Of a DNA stretch of 50,824 bases, positions 6,792-15,596 are shown in pieces. Numbering within the stretch: the stretch's first letter is position 1; every line of letters starts with the position of its first letter. Made by a program: the position numbers and the translations under genes. A model generated the notes under the pieces. The model was not told where the DNA came from and ran no database searches. It saw nothing but the letters and a program-made list of their open reading frames with translations. Source of the DNA: QHXW01 sp035297145 (GTDB lineage Bacteria; Acidobacteriota; Terriglobia; Bryobacterales; Bryobacteraceae); assembly GCA_035297145.1 (NCBI GenBank), contig DATGZN010000086.1:1-50824 (forward strand), in the 5' to 3' direction.

Positions 6792-8420
6792 TTACGCGGG
6801 GCTGCTGAAATAGCCTTTGGCCAGATCGGGCTTGAGTGCGAGGGCTTTTTGCCAGTTGGCGCGGGCCTCTTCGGGCTGGCCCAGGGCTTCGAGGGCGATG
6901 CCGAGGTTGAGCAGCGCTTCGGCGAACTCGGGCGAGCCGGTCAGGGCTTCACGATAGAGCTGGGCAGCTTGTTCGTTTTGGCCGGATTTCTGGCGCAGCA
7001 GGGCGGCGTTGTAGAGGAATTCGGGGGACCGCTCCCCGCCTTCGATCAGTTTGGCGTGCAGATCGAGGGCTTCGTCGTTGCGGCCGCGCTCGAGAGCGAT
7101 GGCGGCTAACGCCCGGGAGGCCTCGGCGAACTCCGGCTTGGCCGCCAAGCAGCGCTGGAAAGCATCCTGCGCGGCGTCAAGTTCTCCGAGCTTCCAATAA
7201 GCAATGCCGGCGTTGAGCAGCGCTTCGGGCCAATCTTTGCGCTTCCACAGGCAGGCGTCGAAGGCTTCGGATGCGCCACGGAAATCACCCGACTCCAGGC
7301 GCAGACAACCCAGGCGAAATCGCGCGTCTTCAGCGTCGGGTGAGTGATCGAGCAGGCGAGTATATAGTTTCTCGGCCTCGCTGGGATTACCGTCCTGTTC
7401 AAGTGCGAGCGCCAGATTCCAAAGAGCGGTAGTGGAATCCGGATTCAGCTCGAGGGCCCGCTGGTAGGACGCTTTGGCCTTGGCGCGGTCGCCGCCTTCC
7501 TGGTAGGCGACACCGAGATTCAGTTGTAACTCGGCATCGTTGGGCCGCAAGTGCAAAGCTTCGCCATAGGCTTTGGCCGCCTCGGGACGGCCGGCTTTTT
7601 CGAGAGCTATTCCGAGGTTGAACCAGCCCTCGAAGGCATCAGGCGCGACCTTGACCAGTGCCGCGCAGTGGGCCGCCGCCTTCTCGTAGTCTTGAGCAGC
7701 GAAGGCGGCCGAAGCCAGGCCTTCGTGCGCCTCGCGGGAATCCGGACGGATTTTCAGGAGCTGTTCCGCGCAACGGGCGGCACTGGCATGATCTTTTAAT
7801 TCCAGATAGGTGGTGGTCGCGTTGGCGAGCGCTTCCTCCGAACGAGGGTTCTGTTCCAATACGCGGCTGTATAGCTCGGCTGCCTCGGAGAATTTCTTCA
7901 GGAGCTGGAGCGCCACGGCCTTTCCGAACAGAATGGGCTCGAGCCGCGCGGGTTCGAGATTGGGAATCAAGCGGAGACAGCGCTCATACGCTTCGAGAGC
8001 CTGGCGGGCAGCGCCCATATGCAGCCGGCTCAACCCCAAGCCCAAATGCGCCTCGTAGCGGTTCGGATCCGCTGCCAGCGCCTTTTCGAAGAAGGCGCCA
8101 GCCTCATCCCACTTGCCTAGCGCTTGCAGCGTGGCCGCCAGATTGAACCAACTGGCGCCATTCGCCGGATCGAGAGCCACCAGCTTCCGGTAGGCCTCAG
8201 CCGATGGTTCAAACTGCTTGCGCTCATAGTGCAGGTATCCGGCGGCAGCATAAAGTTCGGCATGCTGCTCCCCGGACGCGAGCGCCTGCTCAATCTGCTC
8301 GAGAGCCTCTAGCGGCTTGCCGGCGAGATGTAGCGCTACAGCACGCCCATAAAGATCGCTCGCCGCGGTTTTGGGTGGTTCGAGTGGTTCGACTGGTTTG
8401 GCGGTAGCTTTCGACTTCAC
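6792..8420 (-). CDS. Cytosolic TPR-repeat protein
   Basis: A 542-residue protein made almost entirely of tetratricopeptide repeats, starting at about residue 22 (ASDLYGRAVALHLAGKPLEA). Canonical repeats such as WYNLG-like FEGWFNLGIALEKAGRPEAA and EALLNLGIALEALGQPEEA recur every 34 residues to the end. The N-terminus is Lys/Pro rich (KSKATAKPVEPLEPPKT) without a signal peptide, so it should be cytosolic. The start is GTG with AGGAAG six bases upstream. It is the second gene after the zinc-finger/lectin protein on the same strand, 52 bases downstream, and they may form one unit. Function unknown beyond protein-protein scaffolding. It differs from the + strand TPR protein at 4080 in lacking a leader. 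Confidence 0.85.
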   Translation of the reverse strand: MKSKATAKPVEPLEPPKTAASDLYGRAVALHLAGKPLEALEQIEQALASGEQHAELYAAAGYLHYERKQFEPSAEAYRKLVALDPANGASWFNLAATLQALGKWDEAGAFFEKALAADPNRYEAHLGLGLSRLHMGAARQALEAYERCLRLIPNLEPARLEPILFGKAVALQLLKKFSEAAELYSRVLEQNPRSEEALANATTTYLELKDHASAARCAEQLLKIRPDSREAHEGLASAAFAAQDYEKAAAHCAALVKVAPDAFEGWFNLGIALEKAGRPEAAKAYGEALHLRPNDAELQLNLGVAYQEGGDRAKAKASYQRALELNPDSTTALWNLALALEQDGNPSEAEKLYTRLLDHSPDAEDARFRLGCLRLESGDFRGASEAFDACLWKRKDWPEALLNAGIAYWKLGELDAAQDAFQRCLAAKPEFAEASRALAAIALERGRNDEALDLHAKLIEGGERSPEFLYNAALLRQKSGQNEQAAQLYREALTGSPEFAEALLNLGIALEALGQPEEARANWQKALALKPDLAKGYFSSPA

Positions 8421-8472
8421 CTAGGACTTCCTCATGGAGACTATCGGCGGTTCGCGGAAGAAAAATAAGGGC

Positions 8473-10653
8473 TCAATCGTGCTTTCCGGGAACCAGATAC
8501 GCGCATATGCGACCCAAGGTGTCGTCCTGGTAGGCCACACCCACCCAGCGAATATAAGCGGTTTCGCCGGGATCGGCGAAGAATCCGAAGCCGCCCGTGG
8601 GGAGCGAGGCATCGCTCCAGGTGTCGATGATGCGGCCGTCGAGGTAAGTGGTGAACTGATCGCCCCGAATCTCCTGGCGCACGCGGAACATGCTCTTGGC
8701 AGTTGCCGTTAGCGGGAGCGGCAATTGGATGCGCAGGTGCTCGTGCCCGCCTACCATGGCGTATCGTACGATGGAGAACACCGCGCCGGTTCCGCGCTTC
8801 GACTCGAGCAACTTGCAAGCGTAGTAGTTGCGCGTGTCGGCCGCGCGAAACACCCACGCGACGGCTTTCTTATCGATTTCGGCCAGGAACTCGAGGCGGT
8901 AATCGGATAGCGGCGCCGAACCGGCGAGCAGTGCGAGGCGGCCGGGGCGCGCAAACCCGGTGGCGTCGTAGGTCCAGCTATCGGCCCAACCCGGCGCGCC
9001 GGTCCATTGGCTCAGACCAGCGCGAAAGTCGTCCTGGATATCGATCGCCGCGCGCTCGCGGATGCACGCCTTCAATTCGTCACTGGCTTTCTGCACGGAA
9101 CCGGATGATTTCAGGTAGCGGAAGCTGGCCAGCGCGAGGACGGCCAATATGATCACAGCGACAAGCCGGCGGCTCCAGAACGGCACGGCGGACCAAAAGA
9201 CCGCGAGCTTTTTCCAAGGATTGGCCGGTGGCTCGGGTTGAACCGAACGATGCGGCGATATGATCAGAGGATCTTCGAAGCGTGGCCGGAGCGGAATGAC
9301 CCGCGCGTGCCGTCCTATGCGGACTTGAATTTTCCAAACCAACGCCAGGCGGCTATTCCCAACCGGCATGGGGGCCGATTTGGGCGGCGGGGTCTTCATG
9401 CGCACTGGGAAGCCTGGTCGAAGCAACGGAGTGGCGAATCTGAAGCGCCACGAGCCCATCAGCGGCGGCTCCGGGGACGAGGCCCGTGCTTGGCGTGTGG
9501 CTGCTGCTGGAGGAGCGAGGGTGCAGGCACCGGCGCGCCGCGCAAGGCCCCCGATCGCTTGGCAGACCGCGATTGCAGGCGCGCGCGGGGCAAGCGCAAC
9601 ATCAGGCTGGTGCAGAACCCAACTGGGAGCGCGCCACACAGGGTATAACGCCGTCGAAGCCGAAGGTGCAAGGTTCCTGGCACTCGGCATGGCGGCCGGA
9701 ATCCAAGCGGAGGCCGTGAACCCAAGCGTATGCGATACAGGAGGCGCACAAGGCTTATTCAGTGTCTCGGCGGAGACGCGCCAAGCGCGGCGAATCACGG
9801 GCGAAGCCGAACCGGCATGCCTTCTGACGTCAGGCTTTGCGGCCGCTAGCGGAAGACCACTTGCAATGCACGGAGCGCGGAGTGCGACCGTAGCCGCGGG
9901 CATACTCACCGGCCCGTGGTGCGATTGCCACGAATGTGCGTAAGTCTCCTGCGTGGAAGCGGACCGGGCGCGAGCGGTGACGGCCGGCCGGGAGGAAGCC
10001 GCCAACTGCAACTTGATGGCGGCGGGTGCGATTTCCCTCTCCATGAGTACGGGGATCGAGGAAAATCGAGGAGCCGAGGGAGCCGCTGCCGGCGGTCGTT
10101 GGTCGCGCACCCAGACGGGTTGGAATCGAGTGAAGTTGGCAGCGGGCCGCTCGGGAGGCGACTGCTTTGCCGGCTCAATCCAAGTCGGATGAGCCGCGGC
10201 GGCGCGGAGCATCGGTTGCTCTACGGCGAATCGAACAGCCGTCAACGGCGCTAGTCGTGGCCGCTGCGCGGAGAATTGTGGCCGGAGTGCGATCACAGCA
10301 AAGGCAGGGACACGAGGCGTCGCGGCGGGCAAACGTGCGCCGGCGGGAACAATCACGTGCCGCGCAATGGACACCGGCTGCGCATCCCGGCGCGGCGTGC
10401 CGTTCTCGAACCAGGGCCCCACACGCTCCTGCTGGAAATCCGCCAGCACCAGGATGGGCTGCGGTTCCACGGGCGCGGCGGGCGGCGGAATGGGGGCCGG
10501 CTTTGCACGGCGCGGCTTGCTCTGCCGCAGAAAGTCCACGGCGAGTTCTTCCTGCTTCTTCTTGTACGCCTTGCGGTGCGCTGCCGAACAGAATTCCTCG
10601 TCCTGCAATTTACGCAGGGCGCTGAGCTTCTTGCCGCAGTGAACGCACTCCAT
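8473..10653 (-). CDS. Zinc-finger / proline-rich / single-TM protein with C-terminal lectin-like domain
   Basis: A 726-residue protein of unusual layout. Residues 3-26 hold a small zinc-binding motif, C3xxC6 then C22xxxH26 (FCSAAHRKAY), followed by a basic helix. Residues of about 45-490 are a low-complexity Pro/Ala/Arg-rich linker. One membrane span lies at about 494-513 (LVAVIILAVLALASFRYL). The C-terminal 190 residues (IDIQDDFRAGLSQWTG, YACKLLESKRGTGAVFSIVR, YLDGRIIDTWSD, GGFGFFADPGETAYIRWVGV) resemble a concanavalin-A-like jelly roll of the DUF1080/LamG type. This predicts a cytosolic finger and an external sugar-binding domain. The Pro/Arg-rich middle has very biased composition. No enzymatic motif. 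Inference from fold resemblance only; no family name is certain. Confidence 0.75.
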   Translation of the reverse strand: MECVHCGKKLSALRKLQDEEFCSAAHRKAYKKKQEELAVDFLRQSKPRRAKPAPIPPPAAPVEPQPILVLADFQQERVGPWFENGTPRRDAQPVSIARHVIVPAGARLPAATPRVPAFAVIALRPQFSAQRPRLAPLTAVRFAVEQPMLRAAAAHPTWIEPAKQSPPERPAANFTRFQPVWVRDQRPPAAAPSAPRFSSIPVLMEREIAPAAIKLQLAASSRPAVTARARSASTQETYAHSWQSHHGPVSMPAATVALRAPCIASGLPLAAAKPDVRRHAGSASPVIRRAWRVSAETLNKPCAPPVSHTLGFTASAWIPAAMPSARNLAPSASTALYPVWRAPSWVLHQPDVALAPRAPAIAVCQAIGGLARRAGACTLAPPAAATRQARASSPEPPLMGSWRFRFATPLLRPGFPVRMKTPPPKSAPMPVGNSRLALVWKIQVRIGRHARVIPLRPRFEDPLIISPHRSVQPEPPANPWKKLAVFWSAVPFWSRRLVAVIILAVLALASFRYLKSSGSVQKASDELKACIRERAAIDIQDDFRAGLSQWTGAPGWADSWTYDATGFARPGRLALLAGSAPLSDYRLEFLAEIDKKAVAWVFRAADTRNYYACKLLESKRGTGAVFSIVRYAMVGGHEHLRIQLPLPLTATAKSMFRVRQEIRGDQFTTYLDGRIIDTWSDASLPTGGFGFFADPGETAYIRWVGVAYQDDTLGRICAYLVPGKHD

Positions 10654-10765
10654 GCCGTCTGTTTCATCGAATGAAAGGTGGAGCGCCAGGAGGCGGGAAA
10701 GGACCTACATGGCCAACGAGAAGGCCCTAGCGAGATCCGGCCCGCAGTTCAAAAATGAGCAGCCT

Positions 10766-11161
10766 TCACAGCAATTCGTCGGGCGGGCCGCTCATCACCT
10801 GGCGCACTTCGATTGGCATGCTCAGCAAGGTCCCGCCGGGCCCCGGAGCACCGGAGATCCGGGCGGCGATTTCGTAGGCTCGTTCCGGACTCTCGACGTC
10901 GACGATCCAGTAGCCCGCAAGAAACTCTTTGGATTCTGGAAACACGCCGTCCGTCATCGGCGCACCGTCCTTTCCAGCTCGCACCACCCTAGCCTGATCC
11001 GGCCAGGCCAAGCCTGCGGTGGCCACGAACTCTCCGGATTCGCTTAGCTCTTTGTTGATGCCTTTCAATACTGCGTAGTGCGCGTCGACATCGTTCTTGG
11101 ACCACGCACGATATGTCTCGAAACCCGCCTTCGGGGCATTCATCAGCAAAATGTATTTCAT
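10766..11161 (-). CDS. YCII-related (DGPF-type) domain protein
   Basis: A 131-residue protein starting MKYILLMNAPKAG, the typical first strand of YCII/DGPF proteins, which have a ferredoxin-like fold. Other family marks are GINKELSESGEFVATAGLAW, DGAPMTDGVFPESKEFLAGY and the WIVDVESPERAYEIAARI helix, followed by IEVRQVM. The family is often encoded next to ECF sigma factors; none is seen here. Its biochemical role is not established. The gene is divergent from the secreted glycosidase at 11277, and the 115 bases between them must hold both promoters. Confidence 0.88.
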   Translation of the reverse strand: MKYILLMNAPKAGFETYRAWSKNDVDAHYAVLKGINKELSESGEFVATAGLAWPDQARVVRAGKDGAPMTDGVFPESKEFLAGYWIVDVESPERAYEIAARISGAPGPGGTLLSMPIEVRQVMSGPPDELL

Positions 11162-11276
11162 TGTTTTCTGCTCCTTTCATTTTCGCGCTGGTTTCCGCGC
11201 TCTTCATAGGGCAGTCGGAGCACAGGGCGTATTCTCGACATCCGGCGCAACAATTTTTACTAAACTGAGGAACGCC

Positions 11277-12761
11277 ATGCCCAATCGAGGCTTGATCCCT
11301 TGCTGTTGGCTGCTCGTGTTTGCCACATGCAGCGCCGCCCAAACAGTGGAAGTTCACTGGGACAAGGTTGAACGCATCCTCAGGACGACGGCAACGCTGC
11401 AAGTTGTCGTCAACCCGCCTTTGCGCCGCGGGTCGCAGATTCACGATCGCGTATTTTCCGAACTCCAGAAACTGGGCGTGGATTATGTGCGTTACGTGCC
11501 CTGGTTACCCTATCCGCGGCTCGGCGTCGCGGAACTGGAACCACCCTCCGAGGAAACGACGTCCTGGGATTTTTCTCTCATCGATCCGCTGACGATTGAC
11601 TTTTTGAACGCCACCAAAGGGCATCCGGTGATTTTGAATTTCAGCACGATTCCGCAGTGGATGTTCAAGACGGCGACACCCGTCAGTTACCCGCAAGATC
11701 CCGACCAGGTGATCTGGAATTACACGCAGGGAACGGAGTTGCGCGACCCTTCGATGAAGGAGCTCGGCGACTACTATGCGAGGCTGGTGAGCTGGTATGT
11801 GAATGGCGGCTTTACCGACGAACTGGGCAGGCGGCACGACTCAGGACATCATTTCAAGGTCGATTATTGGGAGGTGCTCAACGAAATAGATTCCGAGCAC
11901 AACATGACACCCGAGCAATACACCGTCCGCTACGACGCCATTGTCAGCGCGATCCGGCGGGTGGCGCCGCAAATGAAGTTCGTTGCGCTGGCTTTGTCCG
12001 CGCCTTCCGATAATCCCCGCATGTTTGAGTACTTCCTGAATCCCAAGAACCACGCACCCGGAACACCCTTGGACATGATTTCCTACCATTTCTACGCGGC
12101 CCCAACTCCCGACCAGACCCCGGACATTCAGCAGTACACATTCTTCGAGCAAGCCGATCGTTTTCTGGAGACTGTGCGCTACATCGAAGCCATCCGCCAG
12201 CGTTTGTCTCCATCAACCGGGACGACCATCAATGAGATTGGGTCCATCGCCGCCGATGATGGCGGGCAAGAGAAGCCCGATCACGTGACCAAGTCTATCC
12301 CGGACTCCTACTGGAATCTCTCGGGTGCCACGTTCGCCTATGTGTTTGGACACTTGGCGTTCCTCGGTATTGACATGGCAGGTGAATCGCAACTGGTGGG
12401 CTACCCGACCCAGTTTCCCAGCGTTTCCATGGTGGACTGGAACACCGGTGCGCCCAATGTTCGATTCCGTGTCCTGGAACTGTTGAAGAACAACTTCGGG
12501 CCGGGCGATAAGATGGTAGCGGTTTCCAGCGGAACGCCGTATGTTTATGCGCTGGGCTTCATCACTCCAGACGGGCAACACAAACTGCTGCTTGTGAACC
12601 AACGCGACCGCGAGATTGAATTGAGGCTGCCCCACACTGCTCGCGAAATCCGGTTTGTCGATCAGACGACCAAGGGTGAACCGCCCGCTACGGAGCCTCT
12701 GAACGGCAGCCAGGTGAAACTACGCGGACTCAGCGTCGCCGTTGTGATCGAGTCGAACTAA
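11277..12761 (+). CDS. Secreted clan GH-A glycoside hydrolase (GH39-like)
   Basis: A 494-residue exported protein; residues 1-21 form a signal peptide (CCWLLVFATCSAAQ). A (beta/alpha)8 barrel of clan GH-A follows. The acid/base glutamate is E203 in DYWEVLNEID, and the likely nucleophile is E320 in TTINEIGSIA, both at strand ends as in GH39/GH5 enzymes. Supporting blocks are DYVRYVPWLPYPRLG and PLDMISYHFYAAPTPDQTPD. A small C-terminal beta domain (about 420-494, KLLLVNQRDREIELRLP) is typical of GH39-type enzymes. ATG 11277 has GAGG upstream and gives a clean leader, unlike earlier in-frame starts. Substrate unknown; a xylosidase-like or plant/microbial polysaccharide activity is possible. Confidence 0.82.
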   Translation: MPNRGLIPCCWLLVFATCSAAQTVEVHWDKVERILRTTATLQVVVNPPLRRGSQIHDRVFSELQKLGVDYVRYVPWLPYPRLGVAELEPPSEETTSWDFSLIDPLTIDFLNATKGHPVILNFSTIPQWMFKTATPVSYPQDPDQVIWNYTQGTELRDPSMKELGDYYARLVSWYVNGGFTDELGRRHDSGHHFKVDYWEVLNEIDSEHNMTPEQYTVRYDAIVSAIRRVAPQMKFVALALSAPSDNPRMFEYFLNPKNHAPGTPLDMISYHFYAAPTPDQTPDIQQYTFFEQADRFLETVRYIEAIRQRLSPSTGTTINEIGSIAADDGGQEKPDHVTKSIPDSYWNLSGATFAYVFGHLAFLGIDMAGESQLVGYPTQFPSVSMVDWNTGAPNVRFRVLELLKNNFGPGDKMVAVSSGTPYVYALGFITPDGQHKLLLVNQRDREIELRLPHTAREIRFVDQTTKGEPPATEPLNGSQVKLRGLSVAVVIESN

Positions 12762-12828
12762 GAAATTTCACCTCCGCGCCATGTCGATTTTGCCCTTGGT
12801 GGATCGACTTAACCATAGAGGCCGGAAG

Positions 12829-13578
12829 ATGCTTACGGATACAGTGGTGATGAGAGCTGGCAACGAGTGGGCGATCGCTTGCGAGGTGCAACAACGATTC
12901 ATGCAGCGCCTGGGCCCCGAGATCGACACTTTGGATTACAGCGCACAGTGCCGGCAGGCACATGAACTGGGCGGGGATTGTTACAATTTTGTGCCGCTCA
13001 CGGATAACCGGCTGGCTTTGGCCATTGGCGACGCCTCCGGCAAAGGCCTCGCCGGGGCGCTGATGATATCCAATGTCCAGTCGTCCCTGCGCACGGCCGC
13101 CTCCTTCACCGGTGATGACGCGGCGGAGGTGATTGCGGCGGTGAATCGCCAAGTGTACGCAACATCCCTTGACGACAGGTACGCCACATTATTCTATGGT
13201 GTTTTCGACGGCGCCACGAGCACTCTGCGGTATGTGAATGCGGGCCACAATCCGCCGATGGTGATTCGGCGGGACAGATCGATCGTGTACCTCGAAGCCG
13301 GTGGCGCACCCGTTGGAATGTTTCCGCATTGGACCTACGAGGAAGCCGCTGTTCAACTGAATCCGGGTGACCTGGTTGTTGCCTACACGGACGGTGTGAT
13401 TGAAGCGGTCAATCCCGCCGGCAAGGAGTGGGGAGTTGAGGGAGTGCGAAAGGCCGTGGCCGAAAGCGGCTCACAATGCGCCGACGGCATTGTCCACGCG
13501 ATCTTCACCTCGATGGATGAATTTTCGCGCGGACGCCAGACCGACGACGCGACGGTGGTCGTGTTGCGGGTGGTGTAG
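12829..13578 (+). CDS. SpoIIE-type PP2C serine phosphatase
   Basis: A 249-residue single-domain phosphatase of the SpoIIE/RsbU class, which dephosphorylates anti-anti-sigma factors or similar partners. Metal-binding blocks are present: LGGDCYNF, LAIGDASGKGLAGALM, YVNAGHNPPMV, LVVAYTDGVIEAVN and TDDATVVVLRV. No sensor, receiver or kinase domain is attached, so its input must come from a partner. The ATG at 12829 is chosen for the GAGG/GGAAG just upstream; an ATG at 12781 in frame would add 16 residues but has no ribosome site. The gene lies 67 bases after the glycosidase and may share its transcript. No cognate anti-sigma gene is in the window. Confidence 0.87.
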   Translation: MLTDTVVMRAGNEWAIACEVQQRFMQRLGPEIDTLDYSAQCRQAHELGGDCYNFVPLTDNRLALAIGDASGKGLAGALMISNVQSSLRTAASFTGDDAAEVIAAVNRQVYATSLDDRYATLFYGVFDGATSTLRYVNAGHNPPMVIRRDRSIVYLEAGGAPVGMFPHWTYEEAAVQLNPGDLVVAYTDGVIEAVNPAGKEWGVEGVRKAVAESGSQCADGIVHAIFTSMDEFSRGRQTDDATVVVLRVV

Positions 13579-13609
13579 GGGGCTGGCATCATCGCGGTTA
13601 GGAAGCTCC

Positions 13610-14020
13610 GTGCCAGAAACGGAAATCCTGTATTACGACGGCCAGTGCGGACTGTGCCATCGCGGAGTGAAGTTTGTTCTAAAGCACGATGGCTCAGGCG
13701 CTGCGTTCCGATTCGCCCCTTTGCAGGGAGTGACATTCCAGGCACGAGTTCCGGTCGGCCAGCGCGGCACGCTGCCCGATAGCATGGTCGTTCAGACCGT
13801 GGCCGGCTCGCTGCTCATTCGCTCCGATGCCCTCGTTCATATTCTGCGGAGGCTCGGAGGAGGATGGAGAATCCTGGCCGCTGTACTAGCCGTGATTCCG
13901 AGGCCGCTTCGCGATCTGGCCTACGACTTTGTCGCGCGTGGCCGCCATAGCTTATTCGAAAGGCCCGACGAACTGTGTCCCATGGTCCCCGCCGCGTTGC
14001 GTGCGCGATTTGATCCGTGA
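13610..14020 (+). CDS. DCC-family thiol-disulfide oxidoreductase-like protein
   Basis: A 136-residue protein of the DCC family (DUF393, YuxK-like), named for its DxxCxxC motif, seen here as YYDGQCGLCHRGVKFVL. Further family features are FAPLQG, LPDSMVVQT and the C-terminal helices ILRRLGGGWRILAAVLAVIP with CPMVP. These proteins have a thioredoxin-like fold; a redox role is assumed from the CxxC. Start is GTG 13610 with GGAAG nine bases upstream; a longer frame extends back over the phosphatase gene and is not credible. It ends 23 bases from the convergent hydrolase gene. Confidence 0.88.
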   Translation: MPETEILYYDGQCGLCHRGVKFVLKHDGSGAAFRFAPLQGVTFQARVPVGQRGTLPDSMVVQTVAGSLLIRSDALVHILRRLGGGWRILAAVLAVIPRPLRDLAYDFVARGRHSLFERPDELCPMVPAALRARFDP

Positions 14021-14043
14021 AATAGCAGCCTCTTCCCTTCCCA

Positions 14044-15510
14044 CTACTTCTTTACACCCTTCATCTCATGGCCATTCTGGTGCAAGACCATGTGAGTCAC
14101 TTGCCCTTTGTCATCGGAAAAAAACTCAACCTCGGCGTCGACGACCTTCAGAAAGAACTTCGTCTTCGACTCGGGAAAAACCGGGAACTTCGGCTGGTTG
14201 GTTGCCTGGGTCATGAGCTGGTTCCCGTCGAGTGTGAACGTAATGCTGAAGTCCGGCGTCAGTTCATACGTTCCCACGTAGCGCGCGAGAACGGTGCGGT
14301 CGACCTCGACTACAGTGCGAACGGCCGGGCGGAAGTCGGGCCAGTCATACGTAACCGCGATGCTGCTCATGATCTCCGAAGCCAGTCGCATTCCTCCCTC
14401 AGCGTTTGTCATCACCGCGGCGCCTTCACCCTTGTGCTCGTATGCGGCGAATAGGCTCTCGAAGCCTTCATTAACGCCGCCATGCGAGAAGTATGGGTTT
14501 GATACGGAGCCGCCAATCTGAAGACCTAACCCCCGCGTGACCATCTCTTCGGTCAATTCACGCGAGAGCACGTGGTTCGCCTTACCGTTCAGGGATCGTT
14601 GATTTTCGATCATGTACCGGGCCAGATCTGACGGCGTGGTCCACAAACCTGCGGCAGCCATCTCCGGGTAAGTGTGGGCTCCGCCTGGAACGGCCGCTCC
14701 ATCGTCGGAGTATGGCGTCGCAGCCGCCGCTCGAAGCTCGGCGGGAAGCGGCTGTTCATAGGTGCTGTGCGTCATGCCGATCGGCGCCAGCACCGTATCG
14801 TGCAGCAGTTTTGGGAAAGGCTCTTTCGCCACGTCCAAAACCAGCTGCTGCATCACGGTGTAGCCGCCGCCCGAGTATTTCGGTTCTTTGCCCGGAGGAC
14901 TTTCCAGCCGGATCGGATCGGTGTTCGCGGGTTTCTCCCCGTTCAATACCTGAACCAGCGTGGGAACAGGAGCATTCGCCTCGTATCCCGGAAAACCGTG
15001 GACGTTGAATCCCGCGGTGTGCGTCAGCAACTCCCGCAAGGTAACCACAGCGCCGGGCGCCGCAGAGCTTGCGGGTATTTTCCAGGTCATGAGCTTGGCA
15101 TTCACATCCGAGTCGAGCGAAAGCTTTCCCTGTTGGACAAGATGGAGTGCAGCCATCGCGGCCAGGGGTTTGCTGATCGATCCAGCTTGGAAGAGGGTAT
15201 CGGCCGTGACTGGCGGTCCACCCACCCGCTGAACCCCGAACCCCTGGGCCCATTCGATCACTCCGTTGTGAACGACGGCGATGCTGACTCCCGGGACATG
15301 CAGCTCCGCCATGCGTTCTGCGAGAGTGCGGCAGGCATGCGGATCATTTTTGATGGCGATGGGCTCAGGAAGGCAGGCTTTGACTTTCTCAATGTGTGCC
15401 TGCGCATCACGTGCCGATGCAGCCGGAATGGGCGCGGTCTGGGCGGCGAGTAGTGATCCGAACACGCATAAAACGGCGCTCAGCACTGGAAATTTTCGCG
15501 AGATGCTCAT
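14044..15510 (-). CDS. Serine hydrolase of the beta-lactamase / D-Ala-D-Ala carboxypeptidase fold
   Basis: A 488-residue exported enzyme of the class C beta-lactamase superfamily. Residues 1-23 are a signal peptide (VLCVFGSLLAAQ). The active-site SxxK is FQAGSISKPLAAMA; the Tyr motif is YSGGGYTVMQQ; the third motif is HGG in FSHGGVNEGFESLF, replacing KTG as is common in esterase-like members. A C-terminal domain of about 100 residues (RYVGTYELTPDFSITFTLDG) matches the lipocalin-like tail found on many of these proteins. GGGG lies just before the ATG. True beta-lactamase activity is unlikely to be inferred from the motifs; peptidase or esterase activity is equally possible. It stands alone, convergent with the DCC gene. 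Confidence 0.88.
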   Translation of the reverse strand: MSISRKFPVLSAVLCVFGSLLAAQTAPIPAASARDAQAHIEKVKACLPEPIAIKNDPHACRTLAERMAELHVPGVSIAVVHNGVIEWAQGFGVQRVGGPPVTADTLFQAGSISKPLAAMAALHLVQQGKLSLDSDVNAKLMTWKIPASSAAPGAVVTLRELLTHTAGFNVHGFPGYEANAPVPTLVQVLNGEKPANTDPIRLESPPGKEPKYSGGGYTVMQQLVLDVAKEPFPKLLHDTVLAPIGMTHSTYEQPLPAELRAAAATPYSDDGAAVPGGAHTYPEMAAAGLWTTPSDLARYMIENQRSLNGKANHVLSRELTEEMVTRGLGLQIGGSVSNPYFSHGGVNEGFESLFAAYEHKGEGAAVMTNAEGGMRLASEIMSSIAVTYDWPDFRPAVRTVVEVDRTVLARYVGTYELTPDFSITFTLDGNQLMTQATNQPKFPVFPESKTKFFLKVVDAEVEFFSDDKGQVTHMVLHQNGHEMKGVKK

Positions 15511-15596
15511 TTGATCCCCACGAATATTTCAGCGCAAACGTATCGCGGCTGCAATGGCCATCACGTATGTCTGGATTGCCCCTTGTGAGTCCGGCG

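Noticed and set aside
6429..7109. Long + strand open frame across the gap and the end of the TPR gene
   Set aside because: It is antisense to a clear TPR repeat gene and has no recognisable domain; the open frame is a by-product of high GC codon use.
9238..9943. Long + strand open frames inside the zinc-finger/lectin gene
   Set aside because: Both directions are open because of Pro/Arg-rich codons; only the - strand frame has a finger, membrane span and jelly roll.
14044..15510. Antibiotic-resistance beta-lactamase
   Set aside because: The HGG third motif, C-terminal lipocalin-like tail and lack of resistance context point to a general serine hydrolase of this superfamily.
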